DNA from: Bacilli bacterium | Lineage (GTDB): Bacteria; Bacillota_I; Bacilli_A; RF39; UBA660 | Direction: 5' to 3' | DNA length: 64,000 nt | Assembly (NCBI GenBank): GCA_017541445.1 | Contig: JAFXZC010000012.1 | Coordinates: 1-64,000 of the forward strand | Shown: piece after piece, positions 7,268 through 15,816 of the stretch | How the letters are laid out: each line of letters starts with the position of its first letter | How positions within the stretch are numbered: position 1 is the stretch's first letter | Translations under genes and position numbers: made by a program | Notes under the pieces: model-generated | Database searches by the model: none | What the model was told of the DNA's origin: nothing | The model's input: only the letters and a program-made list of their open reading frames with translations

Positions 7268-8503
7268 ATGAAAAAGAAGCATATAATTATAATATTATTT
7301 TTTATAGTATTAATACTAGTAACAATAATGAATAATAATTATAGTAGTATTAAAACAGATGCAGTATCTAGTGCTCAATTAGATACTATGATCTGGGGAG
7401 TATTAACTGCTATAGCATATCTAGCTTTCTTTATATCATTATTAAAAGGTATAATATTATTATTATTTTCTAAAAGTAATCCATTTACTAGAAATCATAA
7501 AGATATATCATTATATGAATTAAAAGACTATTTGCCTACATATGATTTAAATAAATTAAAAAAAGAAATAATAAATACATTTATAGGAGTACAAGATGCA
7601 TATGATAAATATAATTATAAAAGATTAAAATATCTATGTACTAATGAATTATATAATGTCTATTATGAAGAACTAAAAAATAATGAATTAAATCATAAGA
7701 AGAATAATAATAATTATAAAATAAATGACATAATAATATATAAAATAACTAGTACTAAAGATTGTGTAATAGTACATACATATATATCAGTAGATATAAA
7801 TAAAATAACTAATAATTATAAATTAATATTTTTAAAATCTAAAACTAATAATATAACAATATGTCCTAATTGTAGTTCAGAATTAAAAATAACTACTAAT
7901 ATGACAACATGTCCATATTGTAATTCTATTATAAATACAATACCTAATATATTTATACTAAGTAGTAAAAGAGATATAGATGTAAAAAAATATAAAGAAG
8001 TATCTTTTAATGAAGAATTCTTCTTCTCTAAAGTAAAAAATATCTTTATAAAATATTTAAATTCTATAACAGAAGATAACTTAAAAGAAATAGATCATTT
8101 TATAGATGATAAACTATATCATGAAACAAAAAATATAATAGATAGTTATAAAGATAAAAAGATAAAAAAAGTATATAAATCTATAGATATTAAATATAGT
8201 AATATAGAAGATCTATATACTAAAGATAATAAGAATATAATGGAAGTATCTTTAATAGTAAGTTATATAACATATGAATTAAATCTAACTAATAAAACAA
8301 TAATAGGTAGTAAAGAACCAAAAAGAGCAGAATATTTACTAACATTATCTAAACCATTAAATACATCTAGTAGTAAAACTAAAAAATGTCCAGGATGTGG
8401 TTCATCTATAGATGTTAATAATAGTGGAAGATGTCCATATTGTGATACTATCTATAATCAAGAAGATTATGATTATATATTAACTAATATAAAAGAAGTA
8501 TAA
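7268..8503 (+). CDS. Membrane-anchored protein with Tim44-like domain and two zinc ribbons
   Basis: The 411-residue product starts with two hydrophobic segments (about 5-20 and 44-68). A region follows that resembles Tim44-like folds (LKKEIINTFIGVQDAYDKYN, then YNVYYEELKNNEL). The first zinc ribbon is CPNC...CPYC near 200-220, a second Tim44-like half follows, and a terminal ribbon CPGC...CPYC lies near 375-395. Paired Cys motifs and membrane anchoring are common in uncharacterised Firmicute envelope proteins; the partner is unknown. It begins 35 bases after the YitT gene without a clear terminator, so read-through is possible. Confidence 0.65.
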   Translation: MKKKHIIIILFFIVLILVTIMNNNYSSIKTDAVSSAQLDTMIWGVLTAIAYLAFFISLLKGIILLLFSKSNPFTRNHKDISLYELKDYLPTYDLNKLKKEIINTFIGVQDAYDKYNYKRLKYLCTNELYNVYYEELKNNELNHKKNNNNYKINDIIIYKITSTKDCVIVHTYISVDINKITNNYKLIFLKSKTNNITICPNCSSELKITTNMTTCPYCNSIINTIPNIFILSSKRDIDVKKYKEVSFNEEFFFSKVKNIFIKYLNSITEDNLKEIDHFIDDKLYHETKNIIDSYKDKKIKKVYKSIDIKYSNIEDLYTKDNKNIMEVSLIVSYITYELNLTNKTIIGSKEPKRAEYLLTLSKPLNTSSSKTKKCPGCGSSIDVNNSGRCPYCDTIYNQEDYDYILTNIKEV

Positions 8504-8520
8504 ATATACTTCTTTTTTTT
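8494..8520 (+). terminator. Terminator
   Basis: An AGAAGTAT-type stem pairs with ATACTTCT and is followed by a run of Ts. Confidence 0.8.
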
Positions 8521-8572
8521 ACAAAATTAAATAAATAATATATAATATATATTCTTAAAAAGGAGGAATATT

Positions 8573-9181
8573 ATGTTATATCAATATTTATTAAAACTAT
8601 ATAAATATTATTGTAAAGTAAATGGTATTAATTATAATCTATTAACATATAGAATGCATCATAAAGAATTCTTAAAATGGTTAGATGAATATAAAGTAAT
8701 TACACAAGAATTTAAAAACTATTTAATAGAATTAGGATTCTATAATTATTTACCTACAGCAGAAATAAATAAAGGTAAATATGATTCAATAGCAGGTGAT
8801 GAATTAGTAGTATATTCTCCTTATGCAAAAACATTAGGTAAAGAACCAACTACATTTGCAATAGTAGGTTCTACACCTATTATATATAATAAAAAACAAC
8901 CAATAGTACCTAAAGAAAGAATATATTTAACAAGTAATCCAAATAGGGAAGATATATCACATTGGTTAGAATTAGCTAAAAGAAAAGATTATGATATATC
9001 ATTAGGAGTATATGGTACTATTAATGATGAAAACTATAAAGATAATTTAGTATTTATGGCAGAATTAAAAAGTATATTACCAGATGATTATATTATGAAT
9101 AATGATGCTATTAATGGTAATTACTTCTGTACATTAAATAATAAACATAATACTAATATATTAAGATTAGAAAACAAATAA
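8573..9181 (+). CDS. Hypothetical 202-residue protein
   Basis: This soluble protein is rich in Tyr, Asn and Lys. It has no membrane segment, signal peptide or recognisable catalytic motif. The N-terminal 60 residues are helical (YQYLLKLYKYYCKVNG, HHKEFLKWLDEYK). The middle reads as beta-rich (DELVVYSPYAKTLGKEPTTF). The ATG follows AAAAAGGAGGAAT, an optimal site, and the gene ends at a terminator that may also serve the convergent gene. Likely expressed; function unknown. Confidence 0.6.
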   Translation: MLYQYLLKLYKYYCKVNGINYNLLTYRMHHKEFLKWLDEYKVITQEFKNYLIELGFYNYLPTAEINKGKYDSIAGDELVVYSPYAKTLGKEPTTFAIVGSTPIIYNKKQPIVPKERIYLTSNPNREDISHWLELAKRKDYDISLGVYGTINDENYKDNLVFMAELKSILPDDYIMNNDAINGNYFCTLNNKHNTNILRLENK

Positions 9182-9182
9182 A

Positions 9183-9211
9183 AAGAAGTATATTAATACT
9201 TCTTTTTTTTA
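9183..9211. terminator. Terminator between convergent genes
   Basis: AAGAAGTATATTAATACTTCTT followed by Ts; A-rich sequence on the other side allows use in both directions. Confidence 0.75.
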
Positions 9212-10327
9212 TTAACCTTCTACTTTAGTAGCATCTATAGTTTTAGTACATTTAGTACCATTTAAAGTATAACCAGATTCACAACTATATGTTTTATCTT
9301 TAACAGGGAAACATCCACCATTCAAGCCATTAACACCTTGATATGAATTAGGATCAGTTATTAATGCATAACCATTTAAATGATCACAAGTATTAGTTAC
9401 AAATTGATTAGCATCTCCTCTATAGTAATAACACTTACTATTAATACTATTCCATTTATGACCTCTACTAGTACAATTAGATTGATTATTTTCATAAGAA
9501 TCTTCTACTATTTTAAAGAAACAATAGTTAGTTCCCATTTTAAATATCTCACCTTGAACTTGTTCAGTATGACCACCACCTGTATGAACTGTAGTAGTTC
9601 CACAAGAAGCTTTAGAATCTTGTCTAACACTATAATTGATAGTTACACATTTACCATTATAATCAAAAACTCTTTCACCACTACAAGCAGCATTAGCATC
9701 TTTAGTAATGACACATTTAGTACCATCTAAAGTACCTTCACTACAAGTATATGATACTTTAGGTTCTGGAGTAGGTTCTGGTTTTTGTTCTGGTTTCTTT
9801 TCTTCATTCTTTTTCCAATTAGCAACTAATGTAACATTTTTACATTCTAATTTGTCGCCTTTTTTAACAGCTTTACCATTTAAAGTCCAACCAGTAAAAG
9901 TATAACCAGCTTTAGTTGGATTAGCAGGTAATGTAATACCTTTATCACATTCCATAGTAACAGTCTTTATACTATTACCACCATTTGTATTAAAACTTAC
10001 TTCCATAGTTTTAACATCTTCAGGAATTTCTTCCCATTTAGCTTTTAAAGTAGTATCTTTTTTAAATTTAGTTTTATCTTCTACTTTATTATCATCTTTA
10101 TCATACCAACCAACAAAGTTATAACCATCTTTTACAGTAGTTGGTAATTCAACTTTAGAACCTTTTTCAACTTCCATTTTATCAACAGGTTCACCACCAT
10201 CAACATCAAACTTGATAGTAATCATTTCAACTTCTTCTTTGTCATCTTTATCTCTTAAAACAAAGAATGCAATAATACCACCTATAATAAGTAGTATTAC
10301 TAATAAAAATAATAATTTCTTTTTCAT
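9212..10327 (-). CDS. Surface protein with two InlB repeats and a Cys-rich domain
   Basis: Residues 5-24 form an uncleaved-looking signal anchor (LLFLLVILLIIGGIIAFFVL). Two Listeria/Bacteroides InlB-type repeats follow (FDVDGGEPV...AKW and FNTNGGNSI...ANW, residues 40-170), then a Pro/Glu/Lys spacer. The C-terminal 180 residues contain many Cys in EGF-like units such as CSEGTLDGTKC and CESGYTLNGTKC. The last unit (GYTLNGTKCTKTIDA) closely matches the end of the protein at 17005-17703, so both carry the same extracellular module. The role is probably adhesion or wall interaction, inferred from repeat type. The start follows GTGAGGTATTT. Confidence 0.72.
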   Translation of the reverse strand: MKKKLLFLLVILLIIGGIIAFFVLRDKDDKEEVEMITIKFDVDGGEPVDKMEVEKGSKVELPTTVKDGYNFVGWYDKDDNKVEDKTKFKKDTTLKAKWEEIPEDVKTMEVSFNTNGGNSIKTVTMECDKGITLPANPTKAGYTFTGWTLNGKAVKKGDKLECKNVTLVANWKKNEEKKPEQKPEPTPEPKVSYTCSEGTLDGTKCVITKDANAACSGERVFDYNGKCVTINYSVRQDSKASCGTTTVHTGGGHTEQVQGEIFKMGTNYCFFKIVEDSYENNQSNCTSRGHKWNSINSKCYYYRGDANQFVTNTCDHLNGYALITDPNSYQGVNGLNGGCFPVKDKTYSCESGYTLNGTKCTKTIDATKVEG

Positions 10328-10482
10328 AAATACCTCACTTTATATTAAATAATATTAGATAATATAATAATTAATATACCTCCTTTCTAATCATATTATC
10401 TCCTTGAGTATATAATAGCACTAAATAAACTATATTGTACTAAAATATAAAAATAAATGATATAATTTAACCAGGTGGTAAT

Positions 10483-11046
10483 ATGAAAGTAGATGATACA
10501 ACATATATAGATTTATCTACTGGAGAAATAACAGATAATCCAGAAGGATATCTACATTGTGATACATTAATAGCACCAACATTATCTGTATTAAATACAA
10601 AAGGATATAAAACATCTGCAAGTTGTTCAGGACATTCACAAAAATTAGCTATATCACATAGAGGAGTTTATAAAATAGTACCTAATAAGCCTTTAGAAGA
10701 ACAAATAAAAGAATTACTATATCTAATGTATCAACAAGGAAAAACTATTATAATAAATAGAATAGATACTAAAAACATCTATTTTGAATTTATAACAGAT
10801 ACTATATGTGTATATGTAGCATTTAATATGGATTATAATTTTAAAACATTACCTCAAGGATTTAGATTATTAAGATATGATAAAGGTATATCTATATCAA
10901 AAAATATATCTAGAAAAAGACCAAATGGTACTAATAAATCAGAATCAGAACTATATAAAGAAATAATACAATCTAATAAAGAATTATTAAGATGGGCAAA
11001 TACATTAGAAATACATAAGGAAATAAGATTATGGAAAACGAACTAA
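10483..11046 (+). CDS. Hypothetical protein with an SCSGH motif
   Basis: This soluble protein has 187 residues. A conserved-looking N-terminal part includes IDLSTGEITDNPEGYLHCDT and the motif TSASCSGHSQ near residue 48, followed by an alpha/beta region (IIINRIDTKNIYFEF) and a charged tail. Cys and His clustered in C-SGH could bind metal or substrate, but I do not recognise the family. The ATG follows CCAGGTGG, with a TATAAT box about 20 bases upstream. It overlaps the next gene by 16 bases, so they form an operon. Confidence 0.6.
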   Translation: MKVDDTTYIDLSTGEITDNPEGYLHCDTLIAPTLSVLNTKGYKTSASCSGHSQKLAISHRGVYKIVPNKPLEEQIKELLYLMYQQGKTIIINRIDTKNIYFEFITDTICVYVAFNMDYNFKTLPQGFRLLRYDKGISISKNISRKRPNGTNKSESELYKEIIQSNKELLRWANTLEIHKEIRLWKTN

Positions 11047-11357
11047 CTAGTATAATAAATTCTAACGATAAAGATCTAACATTAATATTTGAATATTTAA
11101 AAAACTATAATGTATTAATACCCATAGAATATAATAAAATAATAATAAAACATAAATATATATTACTATATACTCAAAGAAACCAAATAATAGATATTAA
11201 ATATGATTCTTTAAAAAGAACTAAATTAGAAAAAGTAATAAAAGAAATATATAATGAAGAATATAAAGGTATTATAATAAATCCTAATACTGGAGACTTT
11301 ATATTAGAAAAAGAATTAATTAATATCTTTATTAAATATATAGAAATGACTAAATGA
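11031..11357 (+). CDS. Hypothetical 108-residue protein
   Basis: This small soluble protein is rich in Ile, Lys and Asn and overlaps the end of the previous gene in another frame (AAGGAAATAAG lies just upstream as ribosome site). It has an alpha/beta pattern (YNVLIPIEYNKIIIKHKY) and no recognised motif. Overlap and a shared terminator point to co-translation with the SCSGH protein. Confidence 0.55.
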   Translation: MENELTSIINSNDKDLTLIFEYLKNYNVLIPIEYNKIIIKHKYILLYTQRNQIIDIKYDSLKRTKLEKVIKEIYNEEYKGIIINPNTGDFILEKELINIFIKYIEMTK

Positions 11358-11380
11358 CTCATAAAGAGTCTTTTTATTTT
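11358..11380 (+). terminator. Terminator
   Basis: GACTC-ATAAA-GAGTC with a T-rich tail. Confidence 0.7.
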
Positions 11381-11419
11381 TCTAATAAAGATATATAATT
11401 ATAATAGAGGTATTAGAAT

Positions 11420-14400
11420 ATGAATTATGATAATAATAATCAAAATAATAATCGTAATAATATGAATAATAATTATAATAATTCATATTATGATAACTAT
11501 TATAATGATATGAATAATGATATGTATTATGATAATAATTATAATAACGACTATTATAATTATAGTAATTATGATGACTATTATAATGATCCATATCAAA
11601 ATAATAATATGAATTATAATAACTATAATAACTATAATAACTATAATAACTATGATAATTATTATAATAACAACAATTATAATAATTATGATAATACTAA
11701 TTATACTAATTATAATGATTATAATGACTATAATACTTATAATAATTACAATAGTAACAATAATTACAATACTAATAATACTTATAATAGTAATAATACA
11801 TATAATAATTCAAATAATAATACATATAATACTAATAATAATACTAGTAATAAAAATACATTTACTAATACATATAGTAAGAATAATGGATTCTATAATC
11901 AAGAAATAGAATATGTACAACATGATGAAGATGATTATTATGAAGATGATACACCAAGTTTCTTTGCAAGATTATTTAAAAAAGTAGTATTCTTAATACT
12001 TATCTTAGTAATAGCAGTATTATTTATTAATTACTTTAATGAAAAAACTATAGAACTATCTATTGGTGAAGATCAAAGTATTGATTGTGGACCTATTATA
12101 GGAAATAGATTTTGTTATTTAGATAGTGAAGATAGTGAAATAGTACAAATAGATGATGGAAAAGCAGTAGGTATTGCAGAAGGCGAAACTATTATTAAAA
12201 GAAAAATAGGTAAGTCAGATAAATTTTCTATTAAAATAGGAGAATACTCTGTAAAAATAATAGATAAAGATGCATTAGTATTTAATGCAACAGAAAAAAT
12301 ATTATTAGATACAGAAACTATGGAATTACGTGTTGGAGATCAACAAGAAATAATTTATACATTGTTATCATCAACACCATATATAGAATGGACTTCATCT
12401 AATGAAGATATAGCTGCAGTATATAATGGAGTAGTATATGCAAATAGTCCTGGAGAAGCAACTATAACAGCAAAATGTACAAGTGGAGTAGAAGCATCAC
12501 TAAAAGTAGTTATATATGAACAAGGAACAGAATTAAAATCAGAAGTAGAAGTAGAAAAAACAGAAGTACATTTAAAAACAGGAAGTACAGTATATGTAAT
12601 AGCTAGAAATGTACCAGAAGATGAAGAAAAGACTATAACATGGTCTAGTGAAGATCCAATTATAGCAAGTGTTACAGATGAAGGATTAATACAAGGAAAT
12701 AGTGTAGGAACAACTACTGTAACAGTAAGAAATAGTGATGATTCAACTGCTACAATAACAGTATATGTAGTAGAAGAAACTACTGATAATAAATTAAAGA
12801 AAATATATTTTAGAACAAGTAAGAAAGAAATAATAGTAGGAAATACTACTAAACTAAGTATATTATATGAACCAAGTAATGCTGTATTAGGTAAATTAAC
12901 ATGGAGTAGTAATAATGAAGAAGTAGCAACTGTTTCTGATAATGGAAAAGTAACTGGTATTAAAGCAGGTACAGCTAAAATAACAGTAGAAACAGAAGAA
13001 GGAAAGAAAGCTACTATTACTATAGTAGTAAAAGAAAAACCATCTTCATATGTAGTAACATTTGATTTAAATGGTGGAAATACATGGACTAGTTCAACTT
13101 GCGGAGCAAGTTTATCTGGTAATACTTGTCAAAAAACTGTAACAGGTGGTTCATTATATGGAACATTACCTAATCCAACAAGAAGTAATTATTCATTTAG
13201 TGGATGGTATACATCAGCAAGTGGAGGATCACAAATAACAAGTTCTTCATTAGTTGCTATAAAGAGTAATCAAACATTATATGCACATTGGTCAAAAGAT
13301 TATCATGAATTAATATTTGATGTAAATGGAGGAAATGCATGGAATTCATATACATGTGATAATTTATATATATTATCTGGAACTACATGTAAAAAGAATA
13401 TAACTCCTAAAGGAACATATGGTAGTTTACCAACACCTTCTAGAAGTGGATATAATTTTGATGGCTGGTATACATCAGCAAATGGTGGAAGTTTAGTAAC
13501 ATCATCATCAACATTTAATGCATCTGGAAATCAAACTATCTATGCCCATTGGACTGTTATAACACGTACAATAACATTAAATGTTAATGGTGGAAGTACA
13601 TGGACAAGTAGTACATGTGGTAGTGATTATAGCTTTAATGGAACTACTTGTAAAAAAGAATTAACAACAGGAACTGTATATGGTAGTTTACCTACACCAA
13701 CAAAAACAGGATCAACTTTTGAAGGATGGTATACAGCAGCTTCTGGTGGTTCTAAAGTAACATCTACATCAACATTTGATATAAATGGAAATCAAACTCT
13801 ATATGCTCATTGGAAAACAGTAAGTTATACAATTACATTAGATCCTAATGGAGGAAGTTGGACTTCATCTTTATGTACTAATGGCTTTACATATTCAAGT
13901 TCAACATGTAAAAAGAATTTAGCAAATGGAAGTGTTTATGGAACATTACCAACACCTTCTAAAACAGGATATAATTTCGTAGGATGGTTTACAAAATCAA
14001 GTGGAGGAACACAAGTAACATCTTCATCAACATTTAATGCATCTGGAAATCAAACGTTATATGCACAATGGTCAACAGTAAGTTATACAGTTACATTCTA
14101 TGTTAATGGAGGAGATGCATGGACAACATCAGCATGTTCTTCACCATTTACACTATATGGTTCAACTTGTTATAAGAGTGTAGCAAAAGGTGGAACATAT
14201 GGTAGTTTACCAACACCAACAAAAGCAGGATATAGTTTTGATGGATGGTATACATCATCAAGTGGCGGAACAAGAATTACAGAATCAACTATTTATACAC
14301 AAACAACAGGACAAACATTATATGCTCATTGGACATATGTACAACAACAAGTAACTTACTATATAATATTTAATCCAAATGGTGGAGATGCCTGGACAAG

Positions 14401-15538
14401 TACAACTTGTGAATCAGCATATACACTTACAAATGGAACATGTTATAAATCAGTAATGGGTTCATATGTTGGTAATATGCCAATACCAACAAGAAGTGGA
14501 TATAATTTTGATGGTTGGTATACATCACCAAGTGGAGGAACTTTAGTACAAACAAATACTCAATTAAGTACATTATCAACAAGTCAAAATTTATATGCAC
14601 ATTGGTCAATTACACAAAGTGGAACATCTATAGCATTAGTATTAAATCCAAATGGTGGCATTTGGAGTACAACAACATGTATTAATGGTTTTACTTATAA
14701 TAATGGTAGTTGTTATAAAACGATGTATTCTAATACCTCATCAGGAACATTACCAGAACCAATAAGAGCAGGATATGCATTTATTGGTTGGTATAATCAA
14801 GCAACTGGTGGAACAGAAGTAAGAAGTTCAACTATCTTAACAACAAACACAGCTTTATATGCACGTTGGGGTCAAGAAGTAAATGTAGGAACATTTAATG
14901 TAGCTGGCTTCGCAAGAGGAACACCATCTACAATAGCTTCACTACTTGTAGGAACTGAAGTAGATATAATTGGTCTTCAAGAAGTTAATACAAATGGTTC
15001 TGGTAATGATGTTACTTATTTAACTCAAATGATGACTAATATGCCAGGATTTACAATGGATGCTATAACTGGAGTCGTTAAATATAATACTATATTAAGT
15101 AGTAAACACTATAGAGGAATAGGAAGAGAAGATTTAGTATTAAATAGTTCTTGTTATGATTCAACAGGTCTAAATCAAAGTAAATTATCAAAAGCAATAT
15201 ATACAATAAATGGAGTAACAGTATCATTCTATAGTGGACAATTAGGATCTGGAAATTGTAGTGCTGTTCATTTCTCTGACTTAGCATCTAAACTAGCAGC
15301 TGATCCAAATCCAATAGTATTAATGTTAGATACAAGAAGACAATCATATGATTATATAAGTAAATACTTTGAACCAAATGGTTTAGGCTTAGCAGATGCT
15401 GGAATGAATAGAGAATACCAAGCAATAGTTGTAATAGCATCTAAAGGACATATTAGATGTACAAGATCACAAATATATTATCAATCTAATTCAAGTTCAT
15501 TCTACAATTATGTTATCTCAACATTAGCAATATATTAA
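11420..15538 (+). CDS. Giant Asn/Tyr-rich, Ig-like and InlB-repeat surface protein with phosphatase-like end
   Basis: The 1372 residues order as follows. Residues 1-155 are an Asn/Tyr-dominated low-complexity tail. An acidic stretch leads to a transmembrane helix at about 185-205. About four Big_2-like Ig domains span 210-540 (for example VGDQQEIIYTL...WTSSNEDIAAV). Seven InlB-type repeats span about 543-1150, each starting F/L-x-x-NGG and ending YAHW/YARW. Residues 1153-1372 resemble the endonuclease/exonuclease/phosphatase fold (GTFNVAGF, DIIGLQEVN). The topology is type II, tail inside and repeats outside. Each InlB repeat carries an inserted Cys pair. The terminal domain lacks the usual final SDH motif, so activity is uncertain. 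Expected role: adhesion or surface hydrolysis. The start follows AGAGG and a TATAAT-like box. Confidence 0.78.
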   Translation: MNYDNNNQNNNRNNMNNNYNNSYYDNYYNDMNNDMYYDNNYNNDYYNYSNYDDYYNDPYQNNNMNYNNYNNYNNYNNYDNYYNNNNYNNYDNTNYTNYNDYNDYNTYNNYNSNNNYNTNNTYNSNNTYNNSNNNTYNTNNNTSNKNTFTNTYSKNNGFYNQEIEYVQHDEDDYYEDDTPSFFARLFKKVVFLILILVIAVLFINYFNEKTIELSIGEDQSIDCGPIIGNRFCYLDSEDSEIVQIDDGKAVGIAEGETIIKRKIGKSDKFSIKIGEYSVKIIDKDALVFNATEKILLDTETMELRVGDQQEIIYTLLSSTPYIEWTSSNEDIAAVYNGVVYANSPGEATITAKCTSGVEASLKVVIYEQGTELKSEVEVEKTEVHLKTGSTVYVIARNVPEDEEKTITWSSEDPIIASVTDEGLIQGNSVGTTTVTVRNSDDSTATITVYVVEETTDNKLKKIYFRTSKKEIIVGNTTKLSILYEPSNAVLGKLTWSSNNEEVATVSDNGKVTGIKAGTAKITVETEEGKKATITIVVKEKPSSYVVTFDLNGGNTWTSSTCGASLSGNTCQKTVTGGSLYGTLPNPTRSNYSFSGWYTSASGGSQITSSSLVAIKSNQTLYAHWSKDYHELIFDVNGGNAWNSYTCDNLYILSGTTCKKNITPKGTYGSLPTPSRSGYNFDGWYTSANGGSLVTSSSTFNASGNQTIYAHWTVITRTITLNVNGGSTWTSSTCGSDYSFNGTTCKKELTTGTVYGSLPTPTKTGSTFEGWYTAASGGSKVTSTSTFDINGNQTLYAHWKTVSYTITLDPNGGSWTSSLCTNGFTYSSSTCKKNLANGSVYGTLPTPSKTGYNFVGWFTKSSGGTQVTSSSTFNASGNQTLYAQWSTVSYTVTFYVNGGDAWTTSACSSPFTLYGSTCYKSVAKGGTYGSLPTPTKAGYSFDGWYTSSSGGTRITESTIYTQTTGQTLYAHWTYVQQQVTYYIIFNPNGGDAWTSTTCESAYTLTNGTCYKSVMGSYVGNMPIPTRSGYNFDGWYTSPSGGTLVQTNTQLSTLSTSQNLYAHWSITQSGTSIALVLNPNGGIWSTTTCINGFTYNNGSCYKTMYSNTSSGTLPEPIRAGYAFIGWYNQATGGTEVRSSTILTTNTALYARWGQEVNVGTFNVAGFARGTPSTIASLLVGTEVDIIGLQEVNTNGSGNDVTYLTQMMTNMPGFTMDAITGVVKYNTILSSKHYRGIGREDLVLNSSCYDSTGLNQSKLSKAIYTINGVTVSFYSGQLGSGNCSAVHFSDLASKLAADPNPIVLMLDTRRQSYDYISKYFEPNGLGLADAGMNREYQAIVVIASKGHIRCTRSQIYYQSNSSSFYNYVISTLAIY
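11430..11880 (+). repeat. Low-complexity AAT/TAT-rich coding tract
   Basis: Near-tandem AATAATTATAAT-type units encode the Asn/Tyr tail of the giant protein. Tyr and Asn codons alternate irregularly (TAT/TAC, AAT/AAC mixed), so selection on amino-acid content is as likely as simple slippage. Repeat number could vary between strains. Confidence 0.8.
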
Positions 15539-15539
15539 A

Positions 15540-15563
15540 AAAGCAGATATATCTGCTTTTTTT
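15540..15563 (+). terminator. Terminator
   Basis: AGCAGATATATCTGCT followed by seven Ts ends the giant surface protein gene. Confidence 0.88.
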
Positions 15564-15650
15564 ATTAAGAAATAATTGACAAATATAAAAAAAGTATTAA
15601 AATGTTTCTTAACACCAAAGATAATGCTATATAAATAGGTGGTGATCTAT

Positions 15651-15737
15651 ATGTATCATTATAAATACTGTTATGACATACTTATGGATCAATTTTGTTC
15701 AAAATCTAATATTGGTAATAAAACATATATTTTATAA
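15651..15737 (+). CDS. Small 28-residue Cys-containing peptide
   Basis: The ORF has its own promoter (TTGACA 15576-15581, 16-base spacer, TAAAAT 15598-15603) and a strong AGGTGGTGAT ribosome site 5 bases before ATG. It ends inside a terminator (ACATATATT/AATATATGT then eight Ts). It begins MYHYKYCYDILMD and contains two Cys. It is isolated and shows no membrane segment. Expression signals are better than chance, but the function is unknown; it could be a leader for the kinase-like gene 80 bases on. Confidence 0.45.
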   Translation: MYHYKYCYDILMDQFCSKSNIGNKTYIL

Positions 15738-15753
15738 TATATGTTTTTTTTTA
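15719..15753 (+). terminator. Terminator after the 28-residue ORF
   Basis: The AACATATATT/AATATATGTT stem with an eight-T tail overlaps the stop codon and sits before the downstream gene, where it could also attenuate. Confidence 0.7.
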
Positions 15754-15816
15754 CCCCAAAAGGAGATGATATAGAAATAAATAATAAATAGAATTTTTTA
15801 ATAAGGAGGGTATATA

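Noticed and set aside
10328..10482. Minus-strand mini-ORF MIRKEVY before the 9212-10327 gene
   Set aside because: It has a GGAG site but no alternative RNA structure or conservation evidence; too short to call alone.
11382..11594. Minus-strand ORF rich in Tyr, His and Asn opposite the giant surface protein gene
   Set aside because: It is the antisense reading of the AAT/TAT repeat tract; no ribosome site and no coding bias of its own.
11430..11900. AATAATTATAAT units as a repeat array or iterons
   Set aside because: They are in frame and encode the Asn/Tyr tail of a long intact ORF.
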